Assembly (NCBI GenBank): GCA_008330645.1
Contig: VLTN01000027.1
Span: 1 to 64,000, forward strand
From: Cafeteria roenbergensis
Lineage: Eukaryota > Sar > Bigyra > Bicosoecida > Cafeteriaceae
Direction of reading: 5' to 3'
DNA: 64,000 nucleotides
A model generated the notes under the pieces. That model was not told where the DNA came from. It saw only the letters and a list, made by a program, of their open reading frames with translations, and did no database searches. The position numbers and the translations under genes were made by a program. Positions within the stretch are counted from its first letter, which is position 1, and each line of letters starts with the position of its first letter. Below, piece after piece: positions 45,301 through 51,997 of the stretch.

Positions 45301-46603
45301 AGCCTCCGTCCTCGTCGCTGGGATTGGACATGTCCGTTGATCCGCTGTCAAAGTAGTCTGCCGGTTCGACGGCCGTCCCGGCGACGTCGGCGGGCGGACA
45401 AGGAAACACCTCGAGCTTGAAGGAGACGACCGCAGAGCCGTTGTCTCGCGGCGGCAGCCAGGCGAGCGTGAACGACTGGGACGTGTTGCTGAGGACCACG
45501 GGGGGTAGCGGCGGGTTCGGCACCGTGGATGACGTCACGACCAGCGCCCAGGAGCTCACCGGGCCGTACCCTGCAACGCTGTGCGCGCGTGCGCGCACGG
45601 CGTATACGCGGGCCGGACAGAGGCGTGTGACTCGCAGGACCATGTCGTGGCCCGTACGGTACAGGTGGGAGGTGCCGCGACGCCACGCGAACACGTCGGG
45701 AGGGCTGCCTCGCCTCCGGTGCTCCCGCGCCAGCCACAGGAGGGATCCGGCCGGCTCGAGCGCCGGGTCGCCGTGGCGGTAGCCCTCTGCCGCAGCTTGG
45801 CCGTCCGGCTCCTCGAACGGGACCTGGGACCGGGGGACCCGGGATCCGTTGCTCAGCTCCGAGATGCGCCGGCAGTTCATTTTACCGGCGCGAAACCGCG
45901 CGATGGCTCGTGCGCCGAACTCTGTCATCGGGCTGCCAGATGCCCTAGCGGCTCGCAGTGCGGCTTTGGCGACGTCGCGCTCGGCGGCGCTCGCGCGGGC
46001 AGCCGCAGCCGCAGCCTCCTCCTCGTCCGGGGCCTCGGCGGTTGCCAAGCCCCGCTCCACGGCCGCCCTGACCGCCGGGTCATCGGGGTCCCCGAGACAC
46101 ACCAGGGTCACTTCAGCGTGGTCAATGGCCATACCGTCCGCATACGGTGCCTGCACCCCGAATGAGGCGTCGAACGGGCCCGAGGAGACCACTGCCGGCA
46201 ACGCTGGCTTCTCAGGCAGAGCCGCGAGCAGCTCCACCACCCGACGGTGTCGGAACTGGAGAGCCACCTCCAGAGGGCGCTGGCCAGTTCGGTTACAGAG
46301 CGTTGGGTCTGCCCCCCAGTCGAGGAGCGTCCGCACGATGCTGGCCCGCCCAGCAAACGCGGCGAAATGCAGCGGCGTGTCGAGATGAAATCGCCGCTGG
46401 CTATTGACGTTCGCGCCATTGGCAAGCAGCACATCCACCGTGTCGGCCAGGCCTTTGCCCACAGCGGCATGCAGCGCCGTGTACCCGAAGCGCTCGTGTT
46501 TGGCGTTCACATTTTGGCCGCGAGACAACCTGCGCTCGAGCTCATTGGTATCGCCTTGCGCAGCTCTCAGCACGAAGCCAGTCCCACCGATGTCTTCGGC
46601 CAT
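33386..46603 (-). CDS. Giant ankyrin-repeat and multi-fibronectin type III protein
   Basis: 4405 residues in one uninterrupted frame starting MAEDIGGTGFVLRAAQGD. Residues about 1-135 are ankyrin repeats (YTALHAAVGKGLADTVDVLL, DTPLHFAAFAGRASIVRTLL). At least seven FN3-like units follow, with motifs such as LAWLPPRDNGSAVVSF, ILVGFSLPRSNGRRITRF, MYVRWRVPHGNGADVRSF, ADLRWVVPSGNGSAIVAF and VTVGWRPTRANGYVVDLF. Each is followed by a strand like YEFRVVPKSRIGWGPASP. Long disordered Ala/Gly/Ser-rich linkers separate them, and Arg-rich helical stretches occur around residues 900-1000. No signal peptide or clear membrane span is seen, so an intracellular scaffold is likely. Ankyrin plus FN3 occurs in FANK1-type proteins, which have one FN3; this is far larger. 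The start codon is 358 bp from the divergent ZMAT2 gene. Confidence 0.85.
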   Translation of the reverse strand: MAEDIGGTGFVLRAAQGDTNELERRLSRGQNVNAKHERFGYTALHAAVGKGLADTVDVLLANGANVNSQRRFHLDTPLHFAAFAGRASIVRTLLDWGADPTLCNRTGQRPLEVALQFRHRRVVELLAALPEKPALPAVVSSGPFDASFGVQAPYADGMAIDHAEVTLVCLGDPDDPAVRAAVERGLATAEAPDEEEAAAAAARASAAERDVAKAALRAARASGSPMTEFGARAIARFRAGKMNCRRISELSNGSRVPRSQVPFEEPDGQAAAEGYRHGDPALEPAGSLLWLAREHRRRGSPPDVFAWRRGTSHLYRTGHDMVLRVTRLCPARVYAVRARAHSVAGYGPVSSWALVVTSSTVPNPPLPPVVLSNTSQSFTLAWLPPRDNGSAVVSFKLEVFPCPPADVAGTAVEPADYFDSGSTDMSNPSDEDGGSTSSSDRTPDATGALGDQYGGDGDGDGDSDSPCDADGDADGRREAGPRAAGVVAGAGAGGAGGRDASDSDEAASPVAPANSAAPSPRVGGRWSSRGQAGTADLEGDAAGAGGGGAEAYGSPRSADSQMTEPEEVLRRSAMPDALRDRVEAAARRQAAGCGSGSGGGGGGGGGGGGGSGGSGGSGVLALVQTAQAPSVAGNSAELSWATGAAGGSAVNAASNAAAAEVDRAAMGWRAPRTRADVAAAARAGGRLPAAQARADPDRGSAANGSADDGPADGASAAVVTLDGIGAGLRPGGGSVGAVDGEGSVAESSVAGPVGPTGKALARAPLWEDLPMGAVGAVDDRLIRAAHATALADEEGLYEDGFDPFKWEPWAQTRHAKRVAAEAKQEAKADVDAERLLEWRKGLSAKLEAAYPALKAARLAIDQAQAGPEAEAQRQLEERVTAALRAAGAPTTGPGKAGHVSKPRETVRIRTDSAAAASATDRSGAAAVDATTAFGRATLRTKALRDAERVVERDALRQACVAVWREAEADARRERRETALRAAAEARQHRREARRRIRLERRRAGQGTASGGEPGRRQPSQGRTGAARRPVRAAHMPSLAEPSLTEPSLTEPSLAEPLLGDGHDASVLVPAGAGEDGKSVVGSHPISRLEPPPGQARQRSRGITASGRHPSHELTVPTAAAGPSRSPPVAAGDDGSMEDGDLTAGPSFISESLVGLSAASAPRQPSQAGASQSQPHVRSGSQPSQPRAGGGSSAEPSRPLGSSGRPLIAGAPPLPGCEDEEDEEAAESTRPTRARRAGRAGARHHEGSVPEFQAEGDARYARMAAAAGLDVGAVQRLRDEARDTRLTALGRRLPGDGPRLTEAEEVSAKATRSRADRAREREALASAAAVQPQPQAEPGAGPEEPPAEPHRPAGTLPRMLPAGAGETLAPLPSREDGPFGSSMRFGGASDAASGGGTGAANSAAELPVLPRGPRSHRSGYPFWELVSDSVPAPRPDPAATRYDVSNPVIDPVTGSPFAITGLSSHGVVRFSVAGLNPGWGFRARVCARNDHGWSAPSRRSAFVRLPDPPRLVLAEPCALEIAWTAPYMLKAKVAAELAMGAAACTRPSTPTSLAGDEVGPAELRGRALMSPLSSAALPSSGAASSAAPLMRQSRPAGALTDTKARAASGPGRGAGAGSAAASGAGAGAGAGAGAGSSAGGAESEFRYEVQYQVRLADVFDGVRPEDAELRAEAETAAERLERMAQSPWEAGRAPTRREARRLSANAMQMEAAAVQAELALQGGGRPSDGAKSPSPGPSTRSGGAFRRVLGKREGPRASETKSAEAEFDAEFGADSGGESAEDNARPSRRVPASRVAGETADGSMLQPRRAIRRRLRISDGAGPGSGAGGSAGTHDWTSAPPALPNQDDPNDPATAALWQSDGAVVLGGGMQARARLEGLLPGTRYVARYRIFDGAKWTPWASSAVSPWMRTRSVAPVSPLCPPLLVPLSPFSGVAVVALPRLHGAPLVALELQRRRVRAPWPRNTGPFGDPAKLGAESAELFQDASDSDDDAWQALAPEAGASGAAEPPPTAAAGVGRPGGPLRRSSSGSASIAPSDAPGAAAAAAAAAAASAAAERARRVARIQASMTDSDSSTDEDDAKRVSRATSKSRPADPETGREAGGAQGAAHNGSAGPGQGSKKWPRRHAAEIAWGTEALVREACAVGSAPWEGVPASAVLSLLVEAQRRWLDWRRRGTGREPPRRPAAWWVTSHALLAAAPRLAAGASSGLMAGPPTEGTPAVPGDASDARARTAFATVGDGVVTSPRLGCDGPAMSAALEAVRRVAAPPSPGPIPPPISSTSALPGGWSRVTATSSELVEGDAAGTDGDGDGDGGWGGWGGGGVASGGFEDSTAQSSAADSSSSSAAAASLAAAVGGADLLGLAGPPTILSPWTGLVLPADALLAARLFLRLVPAAMLGPAAQALGGSAAASARLHKNDDAAAADPRRLWHVLPPQGAAALVGSATLGAAGGVSWTEEEVAAEPSVEGRAWLAFDRLVTALRSAVEPLHDSAAQSQQAGAVAAAGSVGAGLLGAALSLEASLGTGPRGVAAPAADPEACLPSAARAALRSSIARTARLAWPVLGLRPGSRWQLRFRLRTTAGTSPWSPPSPLYRAPPECPETPPTPVAVSQTSHSILVGFSLPRSNGRRITRFVLSRRKLRSGNHPSELLDDGGFVDITAEAVASGRVFAPPGAGTWRPVPLSAAEAAIAPARLLTCGQARARLVGAADGKGMLLEGRPAIVLEVAGLFPASVHSFRLRVANAVGFSDESVATGPIEVQATAPDRPSAPTVCAVTSRSMYVRWRVPHGNGADVRSFQLECRRLYGGMDNADSDSGSDEQGLGRGRASGRPIGQEALLGGVGPPAAATARGRKLATLRHVRRRRAAARRGDAGPHSAAGVASDHGAGGSDGAAAGGAVASVPGRAAGDGSRASGAVDGTPAGDAKKASEAAASGGGASEAGRAGGAAAGAGAVWGEWREVDSMIDPSTAARDAVGAVDRARREEERRRVERAAAAGACIAPAAAAVAASSGNDGTPAAAEAGEAAATAAAAARAGSSADRAMHDSGPRSVAARVTSSSAKASPELLRVGAAELETARHQAAVKSGSVPLHREPQAVALKDKATRLEDQDDGNDDDGGEGWEATQRNAGSPAGGTGGAAGARAIIIGGDGGSAAGGRGGGGGGGSSAGSVFSVASSGVAGRGSVGDFHAVATGTEVVLRVSGVTPGARYQFRVAATNRCGQSPVSEASSLARALPEPCSAPLPPAAAPTAPGTADLRWVVPSGNGSAIVAFRLQCRRVRGRGPARRWWRLDKPGAAGRADVEREAEAVLMQTMGPEFGPVSRRDAEGAEGGSRPPSKQASARPGSRLQEVNVSGSGASAEGPLGTRAAAAAEAEAATGTASRPSADASAAAAAASAGQSGAGRAAGRALAEWRYLAEGTAGANAADPHASDSESDSEEDLFERRGGATMAAALVRGRGPRARLRAAERAKLGVSSRFRFLQRAAARAHRKERDMRTAADAKAASGAAASGTRGGAAPFLGLAPGASSAMDDAAALRRRERDGRAEAAGGFAASLPGAPAGSTGWAARGGGAGRGAEQVGCRSEQEGSEGARATRGRFTTTAAGLEAVDAASREGEQRPVGSVAGPSAAGRQPLPGEPAGVLTGPADGYGPAYDGGSDDSDDVEYFGSRPRRYYCRGRWVDVPGAALVPLDGALLAADQDRSAVLRGTGMGAQEGGTAVGASKPAPSGVAADGGAAPLSAGGGPRGAAGEGPSDGAPEALAGGGTRAEADEAVYGDLDDRDVTVPSRRVPPLAVAAQQRFVDRQRLGYARGVKGALLRETTGLTGALCAASVRGLRAGCRYEFRVVPKSRIGWGPASPAGNAIRMPSALPAAAPAPRVFGASSYALSVRVPLPRSRGARLVAIEICRRRVYGLADRENPSDDERDDASLKLPAPPIALSGPSEGVFGPVAAGKNADTRGHPTLPWFASEAVGGATSRDLKLDSSAAGSLEPPASLRPLAPDAAGRDSTAFASTTGVSATSAGPSGRAARLDTRAVLTAATGGRAAQEEALDAAAEAVTPAWAASIGWVQDSTEVVRAGWRGADGWEASARLDAEKALAGLERPPNMLPTGPEKGGGPPPLSRLGAPQMLRSVLHSMRGGAAFAAAGAAASRGGADGADGTVSGFRTGLTPRLEGSGLAGRGPGGGAQADRAAADGSEANPGTPGQSDAWDRWCIAADPDAVQARERGLAVDRSAFFLCRQLLPRTAHQFRVRVVTAMGFGPWSPPSLPVTTLGAPPMPPTPPVLEARSDSIVTVGWRPTRANGYVVDLFELQVAEAASGRDVPVAEADLGAALDEDYDGFVRAEMRRLSGPTSRNFDWTSVTMECEEQSYMVTSLRPATEYVFRVRARTEAGWGAFSSASEVIATRRRAM
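43438..43497 (-). repeat. 15-bp tandem repeat coding SLTEP units
   Basis: Four near-identical copies of CTCTGYCAGTGACGG on the plus strand, coding repeated SLTEP/SLAEP on the minus strand. Confidence 0.8.
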
Positions 46604-46961
46604 TGCGACCCAAGGACGGCTCAGTAGCGGAGAGCAGCGGACGATGTCCTGCTCCCGCGCCAGCCCTGTCGCGGCAGTGCCGTTGCTCGCGCAGTTCGGG
46701 ACACGAGCTCAAGCTTCGCGCGCCGCTGCCCCCGGGCGGGCTGGCCGCCGGCGAGGCTGCCTGCGCTGCCCCGGTCGGATGGCGACGCGCTGAGGCAGCT
46801 GTGCGGGCCGTAGCCGCGCCGATTGCGCGGACCCACTGCCCGCGTTGCCGCGATTGCTGCCAAAGCTCTGCCGGCGGGCTCCGTTTGCTCGAGAACGGCA
46901 CTCCGGAGCACCAGGGCACGCCCGCTACGCCCCACCGGTGCAACGTGGACGAACTGGGGCT
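46604..46961. promoter_or_regulatory. Divergent promoter, ankyrin-FN3 / ZMAT2
   Basis: 358 bp between opposed start codons. No TATA box or other element recognised. Confidence 0.5.
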
Positions 46962-47868
46962 ATGAGCGGGTCCAACCCGGCCGGAGCGGCCAACTTCAAG
47001 CGCCAGTCGTGGGACAAGGCTGAGTACGAGGAACGCGCGCGGCGGCGCCAGCAGATGATCGAAGAGGCCGTGCGCTCGGGAGCAGACGACGAGGACGTGA
47101 CTGCCCGGATTATGGAGGCGGAGCGCCTGATCGGGACGCAAGCGCGGGGCGAAACGGCCACCGCGGAGGAGCTTCGGGAGCGCGCCGTGAAGGCGCTGTC
47201 CGCGTCTGCCGGAGCTGCGGGCCCCATGGCCTCCGAGCGAGCATGGCTGCACCGGCGAAAGTTCGACGTGTCCATTGACGACAAGGTCGGGACGCGCAAG
47301 ATCGTGACCGAGTCGACGGGCGTGAACAACCGGGGGGGGTTCTATGTTCCGGTCACCGGCGTGACGCTGAGCAACTCGATCGCCTTCCTCGACCACATCA
47401 ACGGAAGGAAGTACCAGCAGGCGCTTGGATACTCCATGCGGGTGGAGCGCAAGGGCGCCGATGACGTGAGCAGCAAGCTTAGGGCCCTGCGAGCGCAGTC
47501 TCGTGCGGAGGAGGAAAATGCCGCCGCGCTCGCAGCCGCGAAGGCCAGCGGCCAGGACATTGGCCGGGAGGTTTACAACAGGAGGGTTGCCGCGGCGGAG
47601 GAAGAGGAGGAGGCACGGAGGCAGCGAGAGCGAGAGAGGCGGCGGCAGCGGCGTCGTCGAAAGTACGGCCATGTTGATGACGGCGACGACTTCGACGACG
47701 ACGACGAGGCAGTGGACGGCGGTCCGGGCGCTGGGAGGGGACCTGCCAATTCGCAGGCGGTTGCGTCGTCATTCTCTTCGTCTGCGGCGACAGCACCCTT
47801 GGCGGGCGCTCGCGGAGCCGGAGCAAGCGAAGCGCACTGCGCCTCCTCCAGCGGAGGCGGCAGCAGCG

Positions 47869-47899
<31 letters not shown>

Positions 47900-48155
47900 C
47901 GGCAGCAGCAGCAGCGCCACCGCAGCTGCTGCTGCTGCCGATGGGGCTGCGGCTGCTCCAAGGCTGCAGTCTGCTGCTGGCGCCCTGCAGGAGCTGGTCG
48001 AAGCGACTGCGACTGCTGCGGCGGCCAGAGGGGTGATGGGGATTCAGCAGTCTGGGGGGCTTGACGCGGGTCTTGCGGAGATCCTCGGTGTTTCAGTAGC
48101 GCCTCACATGCCGTGGGGCGCGATTGAGGGCGTTTTGCAAGCGAGTGCGCCGTGA
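46962..48155 (+). CDS. ZMAT2: ZMAT2/Snu23-type spliceosomal protein lacking zinc ligands
   Basis: 397 residues. The conserved core is recognisable: KFDVSIDDKVGTRKIV, GGFYVPVTGVTLSNSIAFLD, HINGRKYQQALGYSMRVER, then a Glu/Arg-rich coiled region (EEEEEARRQRERERRRQRRR). This is the matrin-type zinc-finger region of Snu23/ZMAT2, a tri-snRNP protein acting in spliceosomal B-complex activation. In the family the finger is C-x2-C...H...H. Here the two Cys positions are Val129 and Thr132, the first His is kept (His145), and the second is Tyr151. The finger probably cannot bind zinc, although the helix DHINGRK is kept. The C-terminal 130 residues are a Gly/Ser/Ala-rich tail with AGC repeats not found in animal ZMAT2. 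No intron is visible. Start chosen at the first ATG before the conserved SWDKAEYEERARRR. Confidence 0.88.
47867..47925 (+). repeat. AGC-repeat coding Ser
   Basis: AGC/GGC repeats giving a Ser/Gly run in the ZMAT2 tail. Confidence 0.8.
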
Positions 48156-48591
48156 AGTCGTTGTCGAAGGCTGGCCGCGTCCTTGGTCCCAAGAGCAGAC
48201 CGAAGCGCTCGGCGCGCTGCCACAGCGCGCTTTGCGAATCGGTAGCCACTTGCAAGCCCTCACGGCAAGCTTGCAGCTGTAGTTAACTGGATGCGCGTTC
48301 CCCTACAAGCTCTGGATCTGTTGTTCCCGCGCTGCACTACGCCGGAGCGCTTGCAGCCCAGGTTGCAGAGCATCCGCGGCGCCGTCGAAGCCAATCCACT
48401 CGCCCCGCCGTGCCTGACGGGATGGCAGCTGCTGATGGGGGCACTGACACGGTTGTGCGTGCTTGCAATAACCTTGGCTTGCTGGAAACCTTGTGTGGCC
48501 CACGCGGCAGCCGTGCTCGAGCAGTTGACGCCCTCGCCTTGGCCGCAAACGATTGCCTGCGCTGGCTGCTTTGCCTCGGAGCGGATCGCAG
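48156..48591. other. Spacer with the expected 5' exon of BET3
   Basis: 436 bp. The BET3 start codon and first residues must lie here or upstream. An open frame at 48410-48613 is seen but does not join in phase to the next exon. Confidence 0.4.
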
Positions 48592-49505
48592 AGCCTCGAC
48601 TTGTTCGTCATGACCTATGGCGCCATCGTGTCTCAGGTACGTCTATTCCTGCGCGCGGGGCGGAGGAGGGCGAGCTGGGCGCGCCCTCCAAGCCAGAGAC
48701 TGAGAGGCCCTTGCGAGGCGCATCGCGCTCGCTCCACCCAGCCAGCCTGCTCTTGCCGCCACGACGGGGACCGATTGAGCGCAGATGATGAGCAGCTTTG
48801 AGGACCCGGCGCGTGTCAACACGGAGCTTGCCAAGCTGGGGGACACCATCGGAAGCCGCATCGCCGACGATTTCCTCTCAAAGGCCGAGGGCGTTCGATG
48901 CAGGTCCTTCCGGGAGGCCATGACGGTCATTGCCAAGGTGAGTTTGAATTGCGGGATGCCCTCTTCGGCCTGCGGACTGTCGATCCTGTGGGGCGCGTGG
49001 GAACGAGGAATTCTGTGGCCGGTGCAAGGAGCCTCGCCCCCGGCCGCTCGCCGCAGCTCGCCGCTCTCCATGCCCCGCGTGCCCCCCAAATTCGGTCCCT
49101 GTCCCACTGCTTCAATGGGCCCGCTCAACGCAGAATGCGTTTCCCACGTACCTGGGAGTGGCAGCGGACCCCGAGTTTTCGTTCACGCGAGCACCCGCAG
49201 CCGGAGGAACAGCGGCCACGGAGTGCAGCGCACCCGCAGAGGGTGGCCGGGAGCTTGAGTGTTGTACGCTTACAATGGAGGACAACCCCTTGGCACGGTG
49301 GGTGGAGCTGCCGGAAGGCGCCGAGGATCTTCGCTTCAGCAACTTGCTTTGCGGTGTCATCCAGGGTGCGATGGCTGCGATCATGTACAAAGTCGAGGCC
49401 ACGTTTTCCGAGGACACGCTGCGCGGGGACGCGCGAAACCGCATCAAGGTGGTGCTGTCGCAAGTGCTCAAGGACACGGCGGCAGAGGAGTACCGTGCCG
49501 AGTGA
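48592..49505 (+). CDS. TRAPPC3: TRAPP complex subunit BET3/TRAPPC3 (5' exon missing)
   Basis: Three exons join in phase 0. 48592-48636 codes SLDLFVMTYGAIVSQ, 48785-48937 starts MMSSFEDPARVNTELAKLG, and 49134-49505 starts NAFPTYLGVAADPEFSF. The introns are GTACGT...GCGCAG and GTGAGT...ACGCAG. The product matches BET3 along its length: LFxLTYGALV; IGSRIADDFLSK; CRSFREAMTVIAK; FSNLLCGVIQGAM; VEATFSEDTLRGD. BET3 is a core subunit of TRAPP, the tethering complex and Rab1/Ypt1 exchange factor for ER-Golgi vesicles. The family Cys that carries palmitate is expected near here, but the exact residue cannot be confirmed by eye. The first coding exon is not identified. 189 residues are visible against about 180-190 for the whole family protein, because of a Gly/Ala-rich insert after FTRAP. 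Confidence 0.82.
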
Positions 49506-49828
49506 GCAGCTGGAGTGGTTCGCGCGAGCTGCAGTCCGGGCCGGCAATGCCAGAGAGCATTGCGTTCGTGTGAGGTGCGGAGCGGTGAAGGCACGGGTCG
49601 CACCAGTCAGTGGGGACTGGGCAAAGCGGGACTTGCCTTTGGTGCCCGGGGGGTGCGCAAAAAGGGAGCGTGCAAGTGTGAGCAATTGAGGCCTGCAACC
49701 TCGAAGCGCTCTCCAGTGCTTTGCGGAGGCAACACGCGCGGCAGGCTGCAACACTGCACGCAGTAGGCAAACCAATCCTGGCTCAGCTGCCGCGAGGATG
49801 CTCCACAATGCAGCATGGACGGCACGAG
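49506..49828. other. Convergent spacer, nothing seen
   Basis: 323 bp between the BET3 and START gene 3' ends. Confidence 0.5.
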
Positions 49829-50596
49829 TCACGGCCCGTCGTCCGTGGCCCCGCCCTCCAACCTCTTTTCGATGTGCGCCCTGGCCAATCTAAAGAAGTC
49901 TGCAAACTGTCCAGACATGGCCATTCGCACAATTGCTGATGGTAGCCAGCCCTTCAGGTCAGAAAGAACAACGTACGAGCACTCGCACTCGAACGAGTCG
50001 GACCCAGACTTGATCGGTCTCACGCGCCAGCCGGAACCAGGATAGTTAACGCCGCGGACGCAATCGCCAGACGGCACATCCTCCGCTTGGACAGACTGGC
50101 CATAGGACCACACAGTGCCATCAGAGTCAGCCTCGACGACTCCGAAGTCCACGAAGTCTCGGCCAGCCACGCCAAACGCTCCGTTTACGGCCAAGTGCCA
50201 AACCGTCGTGTTCGCGCCGCACTTGCCAGGTCCCAACAACTCAGTGTAGTTGGCCACAGCTGTGTCCCACTTGAGGCGCTCGTCCATGGCGATGCAGCTG
50301 TCCCGGAAAAAGCTGGCTGAGCACGGCAGTCGAGTCACGGCCCGGAAGCGCCTGGCAGATAGCCCAGGGACTGCTGCGCTCTCGACAATAAGGCCATCAT
50401 TGCTGCTTTCACTCGTCCAAGCGACCCCCTCGCTCGTCGTGCTGCCTTCTGCGTTCATGGCCAGCATTGCCTTGCACACACGCTTCAAGTGCGGGAGCTG
50501 GGGCACCACGCCGTCCATCCGTGGCGGCCCCTTGCAAACAGCAGCGCAGCATTCTTCCACAGAGACGTCTGGAACAGAGCGACCAGCCGCAGCCAT
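49829..50596 (-). CDS. START-domain lipid-transfer protein
   Basis: 255 residues from the ATG at 50596. The START fold spans most of the protein: ERLKWDTAVANYTELL, DFVDFGVVEADSDGTVWSYG, GSGWRVRPIKSGSDSFECEC, SYVVLSDLKGWLPSAIVRMA and the C-terminal helix FADFFRLARAHIEKRL. START domains hold one lipid or sterol in a helix-grip pocket and carry it between membranes. No signal peptide, membrane span or extra domain is visible, so this is a single-domain cytosolic form; the ligand is unknown. Frames remain open upstream of the ATG, so a short 5' exon cannot be excluded. It lies immediately left of the histone array, tail to tail with BET3. Confidence 0.82.
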   Translation of the reverse strand: MAAAGRSVPDVSVEECCAAVCKGPPRMDGVVPQLPHLKRVCKAMLAMNAEGSTTSEGVAWTSESSNDGLIVESAAVPGLSARRFRAVTRLPCSASFFRDSCIAMDERLKWDTAVANYTELLGPGKCGANTTVWHLAVNGAFGVAGRDFVDFGVVEADSDGTVWSYGQSVQAEDVPSGDCVRGVNYPGSGWRVRPIKSGSDSFECECSYVVLSDLKGWLPSAIVRMAMSGQFADFFRLARAHIEKRLEGGATDDGP

Positions 50597-50762
50597 CCCG
50601 CAGCGCCGGAGGGGAGTGTGCTGGCATTGCTGGGACTCGCGCGGCAACAGAGCTCAGCACTGGATCTTGCCGGCTGAGGTTCCAGCCCCCGTTAAACTGA
50701 TTGGATGAGACATCAATGGTCTGTGAAATGTGTCGCTGGTGCATGGCCTCGCGTGGACTGGT

Positions 50763-50779
50763 GGTGTTGAATGAACACC
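50763..50779 (-). terminator. Histone 3' stem-loop (H2A, unit A)
   Basis: Minus strand GGTGTTCATTCAACACC, 70 nt past the H2A stop. Confidence 0.88.
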
Positions 50780-50849
50780 GGGGGTGGGGTGGGTGGTGCG
50801 TGGAACGGGCCGGGCCGGCACCGCTGCGCTCCACGGCCGTGCCTCGCGC

Positions 50850-51236
50850 TCACGCGGTCTTGGCGGCCTTGGTGCCCTTGGGGAGCAGCACCTGGTGGAT
50901 GCTCGGGATGACACCGCCGGAGGCGATGGTCACGTTGGCGAGCAGCTTGTTGAGCTCCTCGTCGTTGCGCACGGCGAGCTGCACGTGGCGGGGCACGATG
51001 CGGGTCTTCTTGGAGTCCTTGGTGGCGTTGCCGGCCAGCTCGAGGATCTCGGCGGCGAGGTACTCCATGACCGCCGCCATGTACACGGGGGCGCCGGCGC
51101 CGATGCGCGCCGCGATGCGCTGCTGGCGCATGTAGCGGCCCACGCGGCCCACGGGGAACTGGAGCCCGGCCTTGGCCGAGCGGGTGGTGCCCTTGGCGGA
51201 CTTCTTGCCGCGGCCTGCCTTGCCCTTGCCAGACAT
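50850..51236 (-). CDS. H2A: Histone H2A (unit A)
   Basis: 128 residues, [16 protein letters not shown] at the N-terminus. The core histone fold has the acidic patch in [13 protein letters not shown] and NDEELNKLL, and ends GTKAAKTA. The short tail lacks an SQ motif, so this is the canonical replication type. The docking region reads [14 protein letters not shown]. All three array copies encode the same protein. It diverges from H2B across a 253-bp spacer and ends in the conserved hairpin rather than a recognisable poly(A) signal, fitting S-phase-coupled expression. Confidence 0.97.
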   Translation of the reverse strand: MSGKGKAGRGKKSAKGTTRSAKAGLQFPVGRVGRYMRQQRIAARIGAGAPVYMAAVMEYLAAEILELAGNATKDSKKTRIVPRHVQLAVRNDEELNKLLANVTIASGGVIPSIHQVLLPKGTKAAKTA

Positions 51237-51489
51237 GCTAGAGAGTCGGTGGAAGCTCCGAGGAGATCAGAGGGGGGGGAGTGCCCCCTCCCCGCCCGCC
51301 CGCGGAGGCGAGGCGCCGCAGGGGCGGCAGAGGCGGCCGCCGGCGAGCGCGCAGCATGGCCGCGGCCGCCGCCCAGCCGGCGCGCAGAGCCGCCGCCGCT
51401 GCGCCCATCCGCGGCGCACGGCGCTGGGCAGAGTCGCGGCGGCAGCGCCCCGCCCGCCCGCCCCGGCGGCACTCCTCCTCCGATCCAGC
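51237..51489. promoter_or_regulatory. Divergent H2A-H2B promoter (unit A)
   Basis: 253 bp, GC-rich, no TATA or CCAAT box. Shared with units B and C and with the left pair at 7080-7330. Confidence 0.75.
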
Positions 51490-51852
51490 ATGGCCAAGAC
51501 CCCCGCGTCGTCGAAGAAGGCCGCCAAGGCCTCGAAGAAGGCCGCCACGGCCGGCGCCAAGCGCCCCAAGCGCCGCACCGAGACGTACAGCTCGTACATC
51601 TACAAGGTGCTCAAGCAGGTGCACCCCCAGTACGGCATCTCCAAGAAGGGCATGAGCATCATGAACTCGTTCATCAACGACGTGTTCGAGCGCGTGTGCA
51701 CGGAGGCCGCCAACCTGTGCCGCCAGAACAAGAAGGCCACCTGCTCCAGCCGCGAAGTCCAGACCGCCGTGCGCCTGGTGCTCCCCGGAGAGCTCGCCAA
51801 GCACGCCGTGTCCGAGGGCACCAAGGCGGTGACCAAGTTCACCTCCGCCTGA
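51490..51852 (+). CDS. H2B: Histone H2B (unit A)
   Basis: 120 residues with a short Lys/Ala-rich tail ([20 protein letters not shown]) and a histone fold ([20 protein letters not shown]). The C-terminal helix [21 protein letters not shown] includes the Lys that is ubiquitylated in other eukaryotes. Three Cys in the second half ([20 protein letters not shown]) are unusual for H2B, which normally has none there. Divergent partner of H2A. Confidence 0.97.
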   Translation: MAKTPASSKKAAKASKKAATAGAKRPKRRTETYSSYIYKVLKQVHPQYGISKKGMSIMNSFINDVFERVCTEAANLCRQNKKATCSSREVQTAVRLVLPGELAKHAVSEGTKAVTKFTSA

Positions 51853-51980
51853 GCGCGAGCGGCTCGGGGCTGGGGCGCACATGGATCGGCGCCGCCCCCA
51901 GCCCCGGACCGGCGAGCCGCCCCAACGCAGCGAGCCCTGTGGTCGGCATCACTCCGAGGCCGGCCACGCCACCAAACCCC

Positions 51981-51997
51981 GGTGTTCATTCAACACC
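51981..51997 (+). terminator. Histone 3' stem-loop (H2B, unit A)
   Basis: GGTGTTCATTCAACACC, 128 nt past the stop. Confidence 0.88.

Noticed and set aside
48410-48613. 68-codon frame upstream of BET3
   Set aside because: Looks protein-like, but it does not join in phase with the BET3 exon at 48592 and matches no family I know.
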